Position numbers and translations under genes: made by a program. A stretch of DNA of 64,000 nucleotides from Rhabditophanes sp. KR3021. Taxonomy: Eukaryota > Nematoda > Chromadorea > Rhabditida > Alloionematidae. The stretch is from positions 2,046,001-2,110,000 of the forward strand of contig CAUJLY010000001.1 of NCBI GenBank assembly GCA_963281155.1, read 5' to 3'. Within the stretch, counting starts at the first letter, position 1. Each line of letters opens with the position of its first letter. Positions 44,798-55,453 of the stretch are shown piece by piece. The notes below the pieces were generated by a model. The model was not told the DNA's origin, searched no databases, and saw only the letters and a program-made list of their open reading frames with translations.

Positions 44798-46434
44798 TCA
44801 AAGATTGCAGAGGTTGCACGTAGCTCTACATTGGACCCTCATTAAATCACGGTATCCTGCGAGATTGCAATAAGCGGCATTACATTCGGAAACTCCTCTG
44901 GAATTTGTCAAATCAGCACATCCGGCAGTAATAGTGCCTGTAGCTGTACAATATCCGCATGAACGCTGGCCTAAAATGAGTTTTTGTAAAAGCCACGAAT
45001 ATATTTACTTACATTTAGTTCTCATCAAAGTCAAGTAAAGAGCACTTGTACAATATCCTTTTGCAGCTAAAGCTGAGCATGAATTTTGTCCACCTCCAGC
45101 TACTTGATCTTGGCAGAGATTTGGAGCAGCTGTGGTAATAGTGTAGCATTGTAAGGTGAATAAGTTACATCTTCCACCGAATGAACAGTCGATATCAGAA
45201 ATACATTTTTTGATACGATTTCCAACATCACATTGAGACATGGTCATATCAGTGGTACTCCTAACACATCTAAAAACTCCGCATTGGAAATCGCTGGTAC
45301 AAGGCATAGCGCACGATGGTTCGGCTAAGTTATCATTGCAAGTTAAACCGGTAGCACACTCGGAAGCTAATGGATTACATGTTAGGCCAACTGATTTACC
45401 ACTGATTGCAAGATTTATAGTTGTTGTGGACACTGTTGTTGTTGTCGTAGCGGCGACAGGGCACATAAAACTAAAATTAAGGTGTTATCAATGATGTGGA
45501 TTTCATTTTTGTACAAAAGTATATTTTTTGCAAAAGCATTTTTGCACTAATTAAAACACAGTACATAATGTGTGTAATGAAATTTAATATAAAACAAATT
45601 GAAACTTACTTGAATAAATTACAAACGAGTGCAGCATCTGTGCATTTTGGTTTTTCACCCGGAGTAGTGGGGACAAATGTAAGGCAAGCATCAGTCCCAG
45701 CAAGGAAATTCGTACAAGCTTTTACCGTACCTGGAGCTTGTACTGCGCAAGCGCCGACAGGGGCCCCAGCTCCGCAATCGGTATCTATAGGAGGTTAAAA
45801 AAATGATTAAATTAAACTTTCAATACAGAACTAAATAAATGAAACACAAAAGTGTTATCATTTAACTAACTAAATATATGAAACACAAAAGTGTTATCAT
45901 TTAACTAACTAAATATATGAAACTTAATGTGTAAAGTAAAAGAATAAGTTTGGTCCAAACGTTATATTTTTAATCTTCAGATACCAACATACCTCCGGTA
46001 CATATTGTCGTACAAGTTTTTGATGCGGTATTGCAAATATCTTTTGTTGTATCACAATCTGCTTCTACGGCACAAGCTTCACCAGTTACCTTTTTTGGGG
46101 CTTCACAAGCTAAGTTGAATTCGTTACAAACGTCGGTTGCAGTGGCACATGCTGTCCCTGTTACACAAGTACCTAATGTGGTACAAAATCTTGCTTGTGG
46201 ACCAGTTGATCCGGTACCACCCTGAGCAGCTGCTGCTTTACAAACTCCTCCACTGGTTCCACAATCAGCATCAGTCACACAAGCTTTGGCACATTTGAAG
46301 ATTACATCTTCACAGGCTAAGTCAGTGGCGCATGTTGTTTGTCCTGCTGCGCAATTTTCTCCAACCGCATTAACTGAATGGATATTCATGAAAGCAAGAA
46401 TACAGAAGAAAGCGATTTGGTTGTAAAACTTCAT
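44798..46434 (-). CDS. Secreted Cys-rich protein with two C-terminal ShKT domains, copy B (415 aa)
   Basis: Four exons: 46434-45993, 45784-45610, 45470-45013 and 44970-44798 (1248 nt). The order is the same as copy A: signal peptide, EB-like Cys modules, Thr-rich linker (near residue 210), a further Cys block, and two ShKT domains ending in L-M-R-T-K-C-Q-R-S-C-G-Y-C and L-M-R-V-Q-C-R-A-T-C. It has only three introns where copy A has eight. The three sites it keeps correspond in position and phase, so introns were lost here or gained in A. The first intron is long for the region (208 nt) and holds a 39-nt direct repeat. The ShKT fold is stabilised by three disulphides. The function is unknown; a cuticle, gut or defence role is possible. 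Confidence 0.85.
45839..45916. repeat. 39-nt direct tandem repeat inside an intron
   Basis: Two perfect head-to-tail copies beginning ATGAAACACAAAAGTG, followed by a partial third, within intron 1 of ShKT copy B. Confidence 0.8.
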
Positions 46435-47871
46435 ATTGTTTGAATGATTTGATTTTGTTGAAAATGAAACTCCTTTTTATAGTAAGATAATGTTCACCTG
46501 TTCAATCATCCTTTACAAATTGTCATTTTTTGACACCTTTTTAAAATACATTGTACTTATTGACCATAATAGAATTACTATATTTTGTGACAATTTTAGT
46601 TTCACAGCTGTTTAAATTTTGATTTAATGAACTATCAAATCGGACATTTTTACTGTGAATTGAATACAAATGAGTAGATTACGTCTTTAGTCTATTCAGT
46701 CGTGCCTAAAGATGCAAAAATTCTGTTACATTTTAATTATTCTGTAATATTTTGATTACTCTTTTTCCATTTCATTGTTGCTTGATTATTGAAATATCAT
46801 TTTTTTGTAAATAAACTTTGTATCATCATGCAATTTGAAACATTTTTTTAAAAAAGGTGCTAAGTGGTTTGTTTATACAGTTTATTTATGTTGCATCAAC
46901 ATACAATTGGTGTCAGCCACATCAAGCCTTTTTTAACAATAGTTAAACGTACTTTTGATAAAGACAAATAAAGTATGAAACATCAAATTAAAACTTCGTA
47001 ACAGAGAAAGTAAGGTTTAAGAATCTTAAGGCATTTATACGACATCAGCAAATGTATCCTTTAAACCAAAAAAAACCACATAACCTTTAGAATTGCAATT
47101 TTTTATTTATTCGACTTGAGATTTTGATTGCTAACGAAATGGGGGATTCTGGTGTTGAGTATAAACCATATACTTTCTTGGCCAGTTACAAATCCTCGTC
47201 CTGTAATAACGGGATCTGATAATCAGACATATATACTATCTAAGACATGGATATGCTTACATGATGCACATGCAATCTGAAGAATATGCCTTCGAAATTA
47301 AAATTCCTGTCAAAATGGTTGGTGGTGTAGGTATTTTCACATCTGTAGTGATGATAAATTAAAATCAATTTTCGCAAATTAATATCTATAAAAGACATTA
47401 AACCGAATTGCATCTTTTAATAAACTATGATTGCTGTTCAGGATTAAATTAATTAAAACCCCGTAAAGGAATAAATTATAATTCCATTAAGAAGTTAATT
47501 TTAATCAGAAAAGTGTATCTAAAGTTTCCTTTTAATCAAACTAGCCAAATCTGTGGCTTCGTCGCAGTACGCCTCTTCAGAGACTAATTATTTAAAATGA
47601 TGAGTTAAACATTTTTCAATTAATATTGCTTAAAAATAACCAGTAAAAAGTAATCTCAAAAAGTGCCTTTTCAAAAAACCCTTTTTGATATTTGTAAGAA
47701 TTCCTTCCACTTGAAAAATTTTCCCTCGTGTCTTCCCTATAATCCTCACTCTTTACATCTAAATACAAATCTGATAAAAAATGTTTAATTTGAAAAAAAA
47801 TTTATTTTTCTGATCCGTTACACTCAATCAAATATAAATAAAGTTTGGACAATCTTAAACAATAATTTTAT
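46435..47871. other. Intergenic region, 1.4 kb, with weak traces of coding sequence
   Basis: A TATA box for ShKT copy B (TATAAAAAGG) lies at 46472-46481. On the minus strand, about 47100-47345 contains a codon-rich segment split by a canonical 45-nt GTAAGC...ATCAG interval, and about 47530-47600 another short coding-like segment. Neither can be joined into a gene with a start, so they are noted only as possible remnants. Confidence 0.35.
46472..46481 (-). promoter_or_regulatory. TATA box of ShKT gene copy B
   Basis: TATAAAAAGG on the minus strand, about 38-47 nt before the ATG at 46434. Confidence 0.55.
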
Positions 47872-49228
47872 TTAATTAACTCTTGGCGCAGCAAACCCGA
47901 TAGTTTTCGAGTGAAAATTATAAACATGACAATAAGACTTAATAAATGGAGTTCCCAAGACCCAAGTAGCTCCGCCACCCGAAAAATCGAATCCAAATAA
48001 ATTAAGAGTGCAGACTTCATCTTCAAAATTATCAATGATTGTGTTGGCACCGAGACGGTATTTGATTCCACCGATAACAAAAATGGTGTCAGGAATTTTT
48101 GCGTCACATCGGATTTTGTAGATGTCTTGGAGTTCGTCGTAAACGGCGCCGAGTTGCTAAATACTTATTCGTTATGCTTAAAAGAAAATAATTACCTGTG
48201 CGATGGAAGAAACAATAGCACGCGGACCTCCGATCATAGATGTTACTAAAAGAAATAAATTATTCCAAAAATTATTCCTTACACGTGTCCGAGATAGCTT
48301 CACTTTTCTGCTGCGAACCACCTCCAGTCCCAGTCGTAATACTATCCAGTTTAAATTGCCAGAACGAAGGAGATGAAAGTTTGGTATAACCAACGGCTTT
48401 TCCACAATTCATTGTATCTACGGCTCCATAAGTAACTACGCCGTTTTGGCCAAGATGCTGTTGTTGGAGGTAGATGGTGAATAAGGGAGCGTCGAAGAGA
48501 CTTGTTTTGATAGCTACGTTTAAGGGAGAATCGATTCCTACGATTGCTTGGTTTGGGAAGGAAAGACCTGGAATTATTTTATTATTTTATTAATAATCAT
48601 AACTCTGTCACCTAGCATTCCATCGGCAGCTTGGTCATATTCGAAGTCTTGGGAAATATGTTGAGCTTGTCCGAAATGGACATTAGGCACTACGATTTTT
48701 TGGTCGGCGCTAAAAGAGAAGGCATCTTGTCCGATTATTCCTTAAAAATTGAATCAACATATTTTGGTATGAAAGTGAATACCTGATACAAGTCCAGATG
48801 AATAAGTGACCGAAAACATTTTATTCGCCGTCTTATAAGTCGAGGACTTAGATGAATCGAAAACATGCTTTTTACTGCATGGAGTACAACTGTTATCAGA
48901 TACCCAGAAGTTTGAACTAAAAAAGAATACAATTTTTTGATAGATAAACGTACGTTCCTGTATCGAGAACAAGCGCGAATTGCTGAGGCGGCGTTCCTAG
49001 AGTAGCATTTGCGATGTACTCGTAATCGTCGTAGTAAGTTGACTGAGGGACATTAGCCAAAACTTGATGTTTAGCCGCCATCCTCAGCTGACTCTGCATT
49101 TTCTTGTAGCTAGCCCATTGTCCGAGACGCACAAGCTTTCTACGTTTAGATTCAACAAAATTGAGTTTATGTTGAAAAACGTTACAAGCAACGAAAGCGA
49201 TGCAAATAAGTAAAATTAGTAGCTTCAT
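47872..49228 (-). CDS. Pepsin-like aspartyl protease with an altered second active-site motif, 385 aa
   Basis: Six exons: 49228-48954, 48916-48783, 48740-48612, 48567-48283, 48245-48196 and 48156-47872 (1158 nt). Family A1 enzymes digest proteins in gut or lysosome. A signal peptide (about 1-16) and a basic propeptide (about 17-60) are followed by the mature domain Y-I-A-N-A-T-L-G-T-P-P-Q-Q. The first catalytic motif D-T-G-T-S is intact (Asp89), followed by F-W-V and a Cys pair. A flap-like segment S-V-T-Y-S-S-G is present. The second motif reads D-T-L-T-S (Asp273) instead of D-T-G-T-S, because the 37-nt intron there joins T to TA. The rest (S-M-I-G-G-P, W-V-L-G-T-P-F-I) is normal. TATAAGG lies about 34 nt upstream. 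Activity may be altered. Confidence 0.9.
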
Positions 49229-50474
49229 TATTAAGCAAATTATGTATGTTGGTAACCTTATAATAGTTTATAGAGTTTTGCATGTGTTTCTTATCAGTGA
49301 TTTGACAAGACAAATGATAAAGCTTACAATTTTGTCACATTATATTTATCTGACGGTTATAAGTATGTTCATGACTGATACAAGATGGATTTAGTTTGTT
49401 AATTATTTTGATACGTAGTAACTGCTTTTATAGACTTAATCAGAACGTTGAATAGCTATTATATTAGATATGTAATATATTCAAACAGAGACTTCATAAG
49501 AAATGTTCTTTAATGAGTTAAAAACTCAAACATGTTCATAAATATTTACTGTGTGAGTTATTTAATATGGCACATTAGATTGTCTATCATGAGTTAAAAC
49601 TCAGCAGATACGGAATGCACATTTCAAAACTTCTTTTCTCTAACACTGCTTTGCAGGTCGCATATCCCTACTCTGATAAGCTTTTCTCTTCCTACATAAG
49701 AGTTTTGATCAATGCTAGCCTTTTTTAACTCTCTTAAACTCGTTACACAAAAAATAATATTTTTACCTTTTGCGATCCTACATTATTAGATGTCCTTTCA
49801 AGCAGGTTATATAAGCTTCTAAGTTTTAGTCTATGGCATTTAACTCAGTTTGCCCAGCTCTACAAACTGGTGCTACACTTTTTCACAAATTCTATTTAAC
49901 ACACATTCCCTGAGGAAGTCTCGAAAAAGTCAAGGTTTTTGACTTCAATACATCTGTCGTTGAGACCCACTATTTTTTTCAAATTCCACTTATTTAGTTC
50001 AAAAGAAGAGCTATTATAGTATGTAAACCATCGAAGATATATATGATATCTCTTCCCTGCTTCCCCGTCGAGGCTTCTGAAAAGTTTCCAAAAAAGTGTT
50101 ACAGATAAATTTACGGAATTTCAGAATTATGTAGTAGTAGATATTCTTGTCGCATCCATTAGTTCAAAACAACAGTTGATAGATCAAATTTGAAATGAAC
50201 AAAATGAAATATGATTTAACGGATTAAATTAAAAATCTACTAAGAATCAAATTTAGGTGAAAAGGAAGTTATTATCTAAGGTCTTTATTTCTAAAGTAGT
50301 AAAATATCAACTCAAATTGCGGGGAAATCAAAGAACTTCAATGAAAAGAGTATAATGAATCATTTTATTGCAATGAAAACACTAGTTAACAACATGAGAA
50401 ATTATATAATCACACAAATTAGATAATTTTAATAATCAAATTTTTCACGGCATTTTCATTGTTTTGTTCTGTAT
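49229..50474. other. Intergenic region, 1.2 kb
   Basis: AT-rich; contains a small hairpin (AAGTCAA/TTGACTT, about 49926-49948). The plus-strand frame at 49200-49394 is not supported. No gene found. Confidence 0.45.
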
Positions 50475-50624
50475 TCAGCATTTACAGCTTTGTCCGCATG
50501 TACAACGGGATCCGCTAGTCTTGCAAGCGCATTTGCAATTGCACGTTTGTCCGCAGGTACATCTTGAGCCTTCGGTTTTGCATCCGCAGTTGTTGGCAGA
50601 TCTGGTAGATTTAGAAGCATCCAT
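50475..50624 (-). CDS. mtl: Short metallothionein, 49 aa
   Basis: ATG at 50624 to TGA at 50475, single exon. The product has 12 Cys among 49 residues, all in Cys-x-Cys or Cys-x3-Cys spacing, with Lys/Ser/Thr/Gly spacers and no aromatic residue: a classic metallothionein composition, binding zinc, cadmium or copper in the cytosol. The unit S-R-C-T-C-G-Q-x-C-x-C occurs twice, showing internal duplication. It is shorter than C. elegans MTL-1 and MTL-2 (75 and 63 aa). TATAAATA lies at 50686-50693 (about 62 nt upstream), and an AGATAA GATA-type site on the same strand lies near 50790-50795, in line with GATA-driven gut expression of nematode metallothioneins. A longer Ala-rich frame overlaps it and is a shadow. 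Confidence 0.92.
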   Translation of the reverse strand: MDASKSTRSANNCGCKTEGSRCTCGQTCNCKCACKTSGSRCTCGQSCKC

Positions 50625-51154
50625 TTTAAAGTAGTAGTAAGTAATGAATCAGTGAACTGATATACTTTCAATGGCTATTTGGCCCTATTTATACTAATTT
50701 GGATACAGCTTATTTGTCAGTTGAACTCTTAAAAAGCTAAGAATCCAAAAATATAAACGGATATTCTGCCTAAACCTCTCAATATTACATTATCTCTTAT
50801 TGGAGGTACCATTTTCATCATCCTTACCGGTTCACGCCCCGTCCAAATATATTTTATTTTGACGATAAAAATAGAATTCAATCAACACAAAATGTGCAAA
50901 GAACGTGATACAAGCGTCATCTTTTGCCTGTCCAACCCATTTCTTTTGCAACTGGAAATAAAATGTAGTTTACATTTGAAGATAAATGTAAAAAATGTTG
51001 TTGCGAGTTTGTGCTATCCTTTAGGTGCATTGGGAAAGTTTAAAGGTTAAATTACAATTTAAATATATATCTTAAAATCTTTTATTGGCACAAATTAAGC
51101 TTATTTAACGAAATGTAATTGATAATAGGAGAAAAATAAAATATGATTTTTTAC
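50625..51154. other. Metallothionein promoter and 3' flank of the nucleoredoxin-like gene
   Basis: Contains the TATA box and GATA site described for the metallothionein. No gene; the plus-strand frame at 50859-51050 is not supported. Confidence 0.5.
50686..50693 (-). promoter_or_regulatory. TATA box of the metallothionein gene
   Basis: TATAAATA on the minus strand, 62-69 nt before the ATG at 50624. Confidence 0.6.
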
Positions 51155-51770
51155 TTATTCTGAGAGAGCCTTCCATTTCTTGAATAATTCAGTAGGATGG
51201 TCGATTCCTTCGCTATCAATCTTCATTCTGCCATCATCAACGACGACTGTTCCATCGTCTTTGACAACAATCAAGTAGGGAATAGTTTTGATTCCTAATT
51301 CTTTTTGGAGCATGACGGCGTCATATTTGTTGTACTCCATACAAACCCAAGGTCCCATTTTTTTGAAATATTCAACTTGATCTTCCTCAGTTCTGTCTAA
51401 GGAAACCCAGACGACTTCTAGCTCTTTGTTGTCTTTGTTGACAGCTTCATAAAATCTCTATAATATTCAAGATAATATATTTTTAAAGACTAAAATAAAT
51501 ACCTTCAATTTTGGAGTGAATTTTTGGCAGGAAGTACACCATGAAGCCGAGAAGTAAATTGCCTTTACTTTATTCTTCAACGCATCTTCAGCTTTGACAG
51601 GACTCTTATCCTTGTTGATTAAGTTAGATGTAGTAACTAACTCATTTAAAGTACTTGCCAGGCGATCTAAAAAATTAAAATAAACTATATATTTGTATAT
51701 ACTTACACTGATTAGCCATAGCCGAAGAACCATTTTTAATTAAGCCACCAACTGATTTAATAAACGACAT
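51155..51770 (-). CDS. Nucleoredoxin/tryparedoxin-like thioredoxin-fold protein, 176 aa
   Basis: Exons 51770-51707, 51666-51503 and 51457-51155 (531 nt); introns are 40 and 45 nt. The fold is a thioredoxin of the nucleoredoxin/tryparedoxin group: I-Y-F-S-A-S-W-C-T-S-C with redox Cys65 and Cys68, then F-T-P-K-L, V-V-W-V-S-L-D-R-T, and the cis-proline region K-T-I-P-Y-L-I-V followed by D-G-T-V-V. Family members usually have Trp-Cys-Pro-Pro-Cys; here Thr-Ser replaces Pro-Pro, which would shift the redox potential. No signal peptide, so it is cytosolic or nuclear. The likely role is disulphide reduction in redox signalling. Exons are in phase, and the first exon encodes only a short amphipathic leader. 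Confidence 0.9.
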
Positions 51771-52151
51771 CTCTAAACCAGTCGATTTGAAAATGTGATT
51801 AGTTAAGAGAGAAAAAACAGACACTCATTTTGCATATAACCATCTTCCAAAGATTAAACATCCCTTTTTAAAAACAAATTTTCGGTAAATATTATTCTAA
51901 GGGCAGCAGCATAATTTGCATTTCATCTACGTTAACCTTATGATTACACCAAATGATTGAAAGGAATGAATGAAGTTAGACAACAACAATTTTATTCATC
52001 ATTTTGTTTGCTGAAATATCATTTTGTACCTTGAGTTGTAAACAAATAAAGCATTTGTGTTTAAATAAATTGGTTGGTTATAAATAAATAGACTTCCAAT
52101 TTTCCGGCAAAGACAACTGGTATATTTAAAATTAATATAAATTGACATTAT
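51771..52151. other. Intergenic region
   Basis: AT-rich spacer between the nucleoredoxin-like gene and the Ig-domain gene; nothing recognised. Confidence 0.45.
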
Positions 52152-53060
52152 TTATAGAACAAAGGGGATAACTATGAAAAGTAATAGGAATATAAAGTTA
52201 TATTTTAATCTATTAGAGCAGCCTTTCGTGAACCATTGATAATTCTTGGCATCAACAACTTCTTTTCGTAGTCTTCTAATATCTGCAGATGTCAAGGGTT
52301 TACTGAATAAAATTTCATCATTATCTTTGCTAATTCTAGAGAATATCATTGAACTTAAGGAATCCACGTTGGATGGGGTTGAAGTTACCAAGTAATGAGG
52401 CTTTCCGACGGGTTCTTTCTTTGCAATAACTACTTTCCTACTCAAGAAATTAAAAACTTGCCCATAATTATTTAGTGCCTTAATTCGACACTCCCACGTA
52501 TCATTATGCTCTTTTAAATAAGCTTTTTTGATAGCAAATGAGTATTCCCTCTCCTCCAAATTAATTAAAAACAAATATCGTTCGAAGTAAGCTGAAACTT
52601 TAACCCACACGTTTCCTTTCTCATCTTTATCCTTTTTAATCCAATCTGCTAATTTAGTTTGAATTCTCCCATCTTTAGTCACTTTCATCCACTTTTCTTG
52701 CCCATTCTTAATCCACGAAACTTCAATTTGAAAACCCCTCTGATTTTTTAAAGCAATCGGTAATGAAGGACACTTTAATTTAAATTCTCCAAAATCTTGA
52801 AATGCCTTTTGCTTATGATTTAACATAATTTCCTTTCTCGTCAACTTAACTTCATTTGCATGAGGAACGATGTAAGCATATCGAGCTAAAAATAACTTTA
52901 AATGTTTTAAATACAAAAACATACCCATATTTATGATCATCTTTTGGTGCCGTAAATGAGTCAAAAGAGACCCATTTTTAGGTTTATCCGTTTCACCTGC
53001 TCTAACGTAAACCAAACAAATAAATAAAATACTCAATCTGCGCATTTCCATCAAAATCAC
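52152..53060 (-). CDS. Secreted or GPI-anchored immunoglobulin-like domain protein, about 289 aa
   Basis: Exons 53060-52925 and 52885-52152, separated by a 39-nt GTATGT...TTTTTAG intron that is itself open and a multiple of three, so the unspliced frame also reads through. A hydrophobic signal peptide begins at one of three close Met codons (53060, 53051, 53045). One Ig-like domain spans about residues 70-200: Cys in L-K-C-P, Trp in V-S-W-I-K-N-G, and the second Cys in D-T-W-E-C. A charged stalk follows, and the last 17 residues are hydrophobic, which suggests a GPI-anchor signal or a short membrane tail. Small Ig proteins of this type act in cell adhesion or neuronal patterning, but this one is not recognised. 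Confidence 0.75.
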   Translation of the reverse strand: MILMEMRRLSILFICLVYVRAGETDKPKNGSLLTHLRHQKMIINMGMFLYLKHLKLFLARYAYIVPHANEVKLTRKEIMLNHKQKAFQDFGEFKLKCPSLPIALKNQRGFQIEVSWIKNGQEKWMKVTKDGRIQTKLADWIKKDKDEKGNVWVKVSAYFERYLFLINLEEREYSFAIKKAYLKEHNDTWECRIKALNNYGQVFNFLSRKVVIAKKEPVGKPHYLVTSTPSNVDSLSSMIFSRISKDNDEILFSKPLTSADIRRLRKEVVDAKNYQWFTKGCSNRLKYNFIFLLLFIVIPFVL

Positions 53061-53722
53061 TACAAATATGTGTGCCTCTCTCTTCTAAAATAAGAAACAC
53101 GACTTTAATCTCAAAGTTATCTTCTCTTTTTTTGTGCCTTTTTCAATTGCCTTTCCTTGTTAACTTGATATAACATCTTTTCTATTTCCTTTATTCGTCA
53201 TTTAAGTTTAAATATAAATTTATAAATAATATAAATGCTACATAGGCTTGCAAATTAAATTAGCGGTCCGACTAATTTAATAAGTCAAAAGTAGTTACAA
53301 GGTATTTATCTTTTTAAATGAATAATGTAAACAAATTGCGGATGATAAAGATTTTAACTAACTTTTTGTGTAGTTCTCTATAGATGACAATGGCTTTAAT
53401 GAGGAAGGCAATACAATAATTCATCTTAGAAAGTTGTTAAGATTGTGCATGAATTGTTTGTGGTTAAGCACATACAGCTAATTTGTTAAAAACATTGTAA
53501 AAATTACTTATCTACCTCGAATCACTAGTACTCCCACTTTTTATGATCAATTTACAACCAATTTATAGGCAAATGTATGAATTTACAATGGCCTATGTAT
53601 TAATTTACAATGGGTTGTAAAGAAATTAAAATAATAATTTTTACTAAGCAAACATATTTTTGAGTATAAAAGGCTAAAATTAATCAAGTAAGTCACCAAT
53701 TAATTTATCAATTCAATAAATT
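53061..53722. other. Promoter-containing intergenic region
   Basis: Divergent from the Ig-domain gene. ATTTACAA-type short motifs recur several times at about 53550-53625, before the TATA box of the next gene. Confidence 0.45.
53665..53671 (+). promoter_or_regulatory. TATA box for the gene at 53723
   Basis: TATAAAA, 58 nt before the ATG at 53723. Confidence 0.55.
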
Positions 53723-54202
53723 ATGCAATTCATTAAGACTTCTATCATTCTTCTTGGCTTGGCTGTCCTTGCTGCTTCCCAATTCTTCGGAAATGGTTTT
53801 GACAATAATGGCGGATTCAGACAACAAGAACCTGACGAGCCAAATACTAATCTCTTCTTTGGGGGATGGGGTTGGGGAAGACGTTTCCAGGAGCACGACA
53901 TTACTGCTCGTCAATTGATGACACTCGACTTAAGTGCTGACGAAAAGTCAACTGCAGCTTTAATGAAGGTGGTTGGAGAAGTAATCCCAAGAGTTTTGAA
54001 ATTAATCGGCAAATTGGCTCCAAAGGATGAAGACAAGCGAGTATTCCTTGAAGGTGAACTTGCCCACCGCATCTTCACCAAAAACTGGGAATTCCATCTT
54101 AACCAAGAACAATTACAAGGAATTGTCAAGGAACTGTTTATCATCGTTGACAAAGTCGTAAAAGCTAAAATTAACGCCAGAATCCAATTAACTGGAGAAT
54201 AA
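53723..54202 (+). CDS. Small secreted protein, 159 aa, family unknown
   Basis: Single exon between a clear TATA box (53665-53671) and AATAAA (54249-54254). A strong signal peptide (cleaved about after A-A-S at 19) is followed by a Gly/Asn/Phe-rich segment, a Trp-rich G-G-W-G-W-G-R-R block near residue 50, and a helical C-terminal domain (60-159) of mixed Lys/Glu/Leu with no Cys. The compact gene and strong promoter suggest abundant expression. The Arg-Arg after the Trp block could be a processing site. The Trp/Gly/Arg block is reminiscent of antimicrobial peptides, but that is speculation. No homologue is recognised by eye. The minus-strand frames here are shadows. Confidence 0.75.
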   Translation: MQFIKTSIILLGLAVLAASQFFGNGFDNNGGFRQQEPDEPNTNLFFGGWGWGRRFQEHDITARQLMTLDLSADEKSTAALMKVVGEVIPRVLKLIGKLAPKDEDKRVFLEGELAHRIFTKNWEFHLNQEQLQGIVKELFIIVDKVVKAKINARIQLTGE

Positions 54203-54317
54203 TCTACTTATTTACAAATGATGTTTGTTCCTTGTTCAAAATCGTTAAAATAAATGATTTAAATTAATCTTAAGATGATGTTTTAATAATGTTAAATTGA
54301 ATGCTTTATTAATTAAT

Positions 54318-55229
54318 TTAAAACAAAAAGAATTTTTGTTCTTCACAAACAACCTTGATTTTTTTAATTATTCTAAGAATTCGAAGTTCTCTTTTTGAGC
54401 ATGAGAAACCACCATTCATTATTTCACTAAAATTCGTGTTTGCATACAACATCTGCAAAATCATCCACGTAATTTCCTTTTTATTTAAGATTAGCTTTTG
54501 CATGGGGAAATAGATGTTCTTTTCGAGGTATTCGCAGATGGGTAAATATAATTTGCACGCGTTTATTGATGATTTGTCATTGGATTGCTTATCGGTAGAG
54601 AAAATATTTTTATTTTCATTGTTGGTCAGATTGTAGAATTTGAGAAGGACAAAAAATGAGCCCCAAAAATGATTAAATAGCTTCCACTTTTCTTGTTTGA
54701 TTAATATAGCAAATTCAGGTAAATCCATGAGCATTCTGGCGGTGTTAATTAAAAATCTTTGCAGGTATTTTGTATCATGACAAAAATTTAACAATTCAGG
54801 AACACATGTGTCTTCTTTAGTTTCTAATTGCATTCTTTTTTCGAAATTTTCAAAAGAAATTAGGCCTTTCTTTAATACGGGCAAGTATTCGTTAGAAGCT
54901 GCAAAATTTCTGCCCAAAAATATAATGTTTATAATACTAACATTTGATTGAAAATTAAAAACAATATTCTCCATCTTTTCATTTTTTAAAATAAAGTTTC
55001 TTCGGAATTGAACTAAAATACAAAATCAGGTATTAGTAATTAAGTAAACAAATAACTTACCATAGCATACTCTACAGGCATTTATGTTTTTATAATGAAT
55101 CTCAAAATTAGGCTTATCACAAACTAAGCAAGTTCCTTTGACTTTTTCTTTAATATTAGTGTCAAATGTTTCCTTGACATTAGTGTTAATAATGTCTTTA
55201 GCACTAGCTTTAATAGTAACGTTCTCCAT
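54318..55229 (-). CDS. Divergent nuclear hormone receptor-like protein with half a DNA-binding domain, 287 aa
   Basis: Exons 55229-55061 and 55012-54318, with a 48-nt phase-1 intron at the usual place after the first zinc finger. The first finger is clear: C-L-V-C, H-Y, then A-C-R-V-C, joined over the intron to F-R-R-N-F, the end of the recognition helix. The second zinc finger (four more Cys) is absent; sequence runs straight into a ligand-binding-type helical region (about 100-287) with L-I-K-Q-E-K-W-K-L-F-N-H-F-W, the helix 3-5 signature. Nematodes have hundreds of receptors derived from HNF4, some lacking domains. Without the second finger normal DNA binding is unlikely, so it may act as a dimer partner or be decaying. 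The start is the ATG at 55229; upstream in-frame codons are untranslated. Confidence 0.75.
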
Positions 55230-55453
55230 TTCAAAAATATTAAAAATGAGAAGTAAAATGAATTCCAAAGCTTATTAAAACCACCTAAAACTTAAAATAT
55301 ACAACTTTCGCTCAAAATATGTACAAGATGTTATCAAACATTGACCTTTGTCTTGTACACGACTGGTAATTTTAAAATAATTGTTACATGTTTTGCACAA
55401 ACTCGTTACTCATAAAATTTATTTTTATATAAACGATAAGATTAGTTACTAGA

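Noticed and set aside
47100..47770. Minus-strand coding-like fragments with one intron-like interval
   Set aside because: Frames cannot be joined into a gene with a start, and no family is recognised; recorded only as weak traces.
50456..50671. Longer minus-strand Ala/Asp-rich frame over the metallothionein
   Set aside because: The 49-aa frame with 12 ordered Cys, its own ATG and TATA box is clearly the real one.
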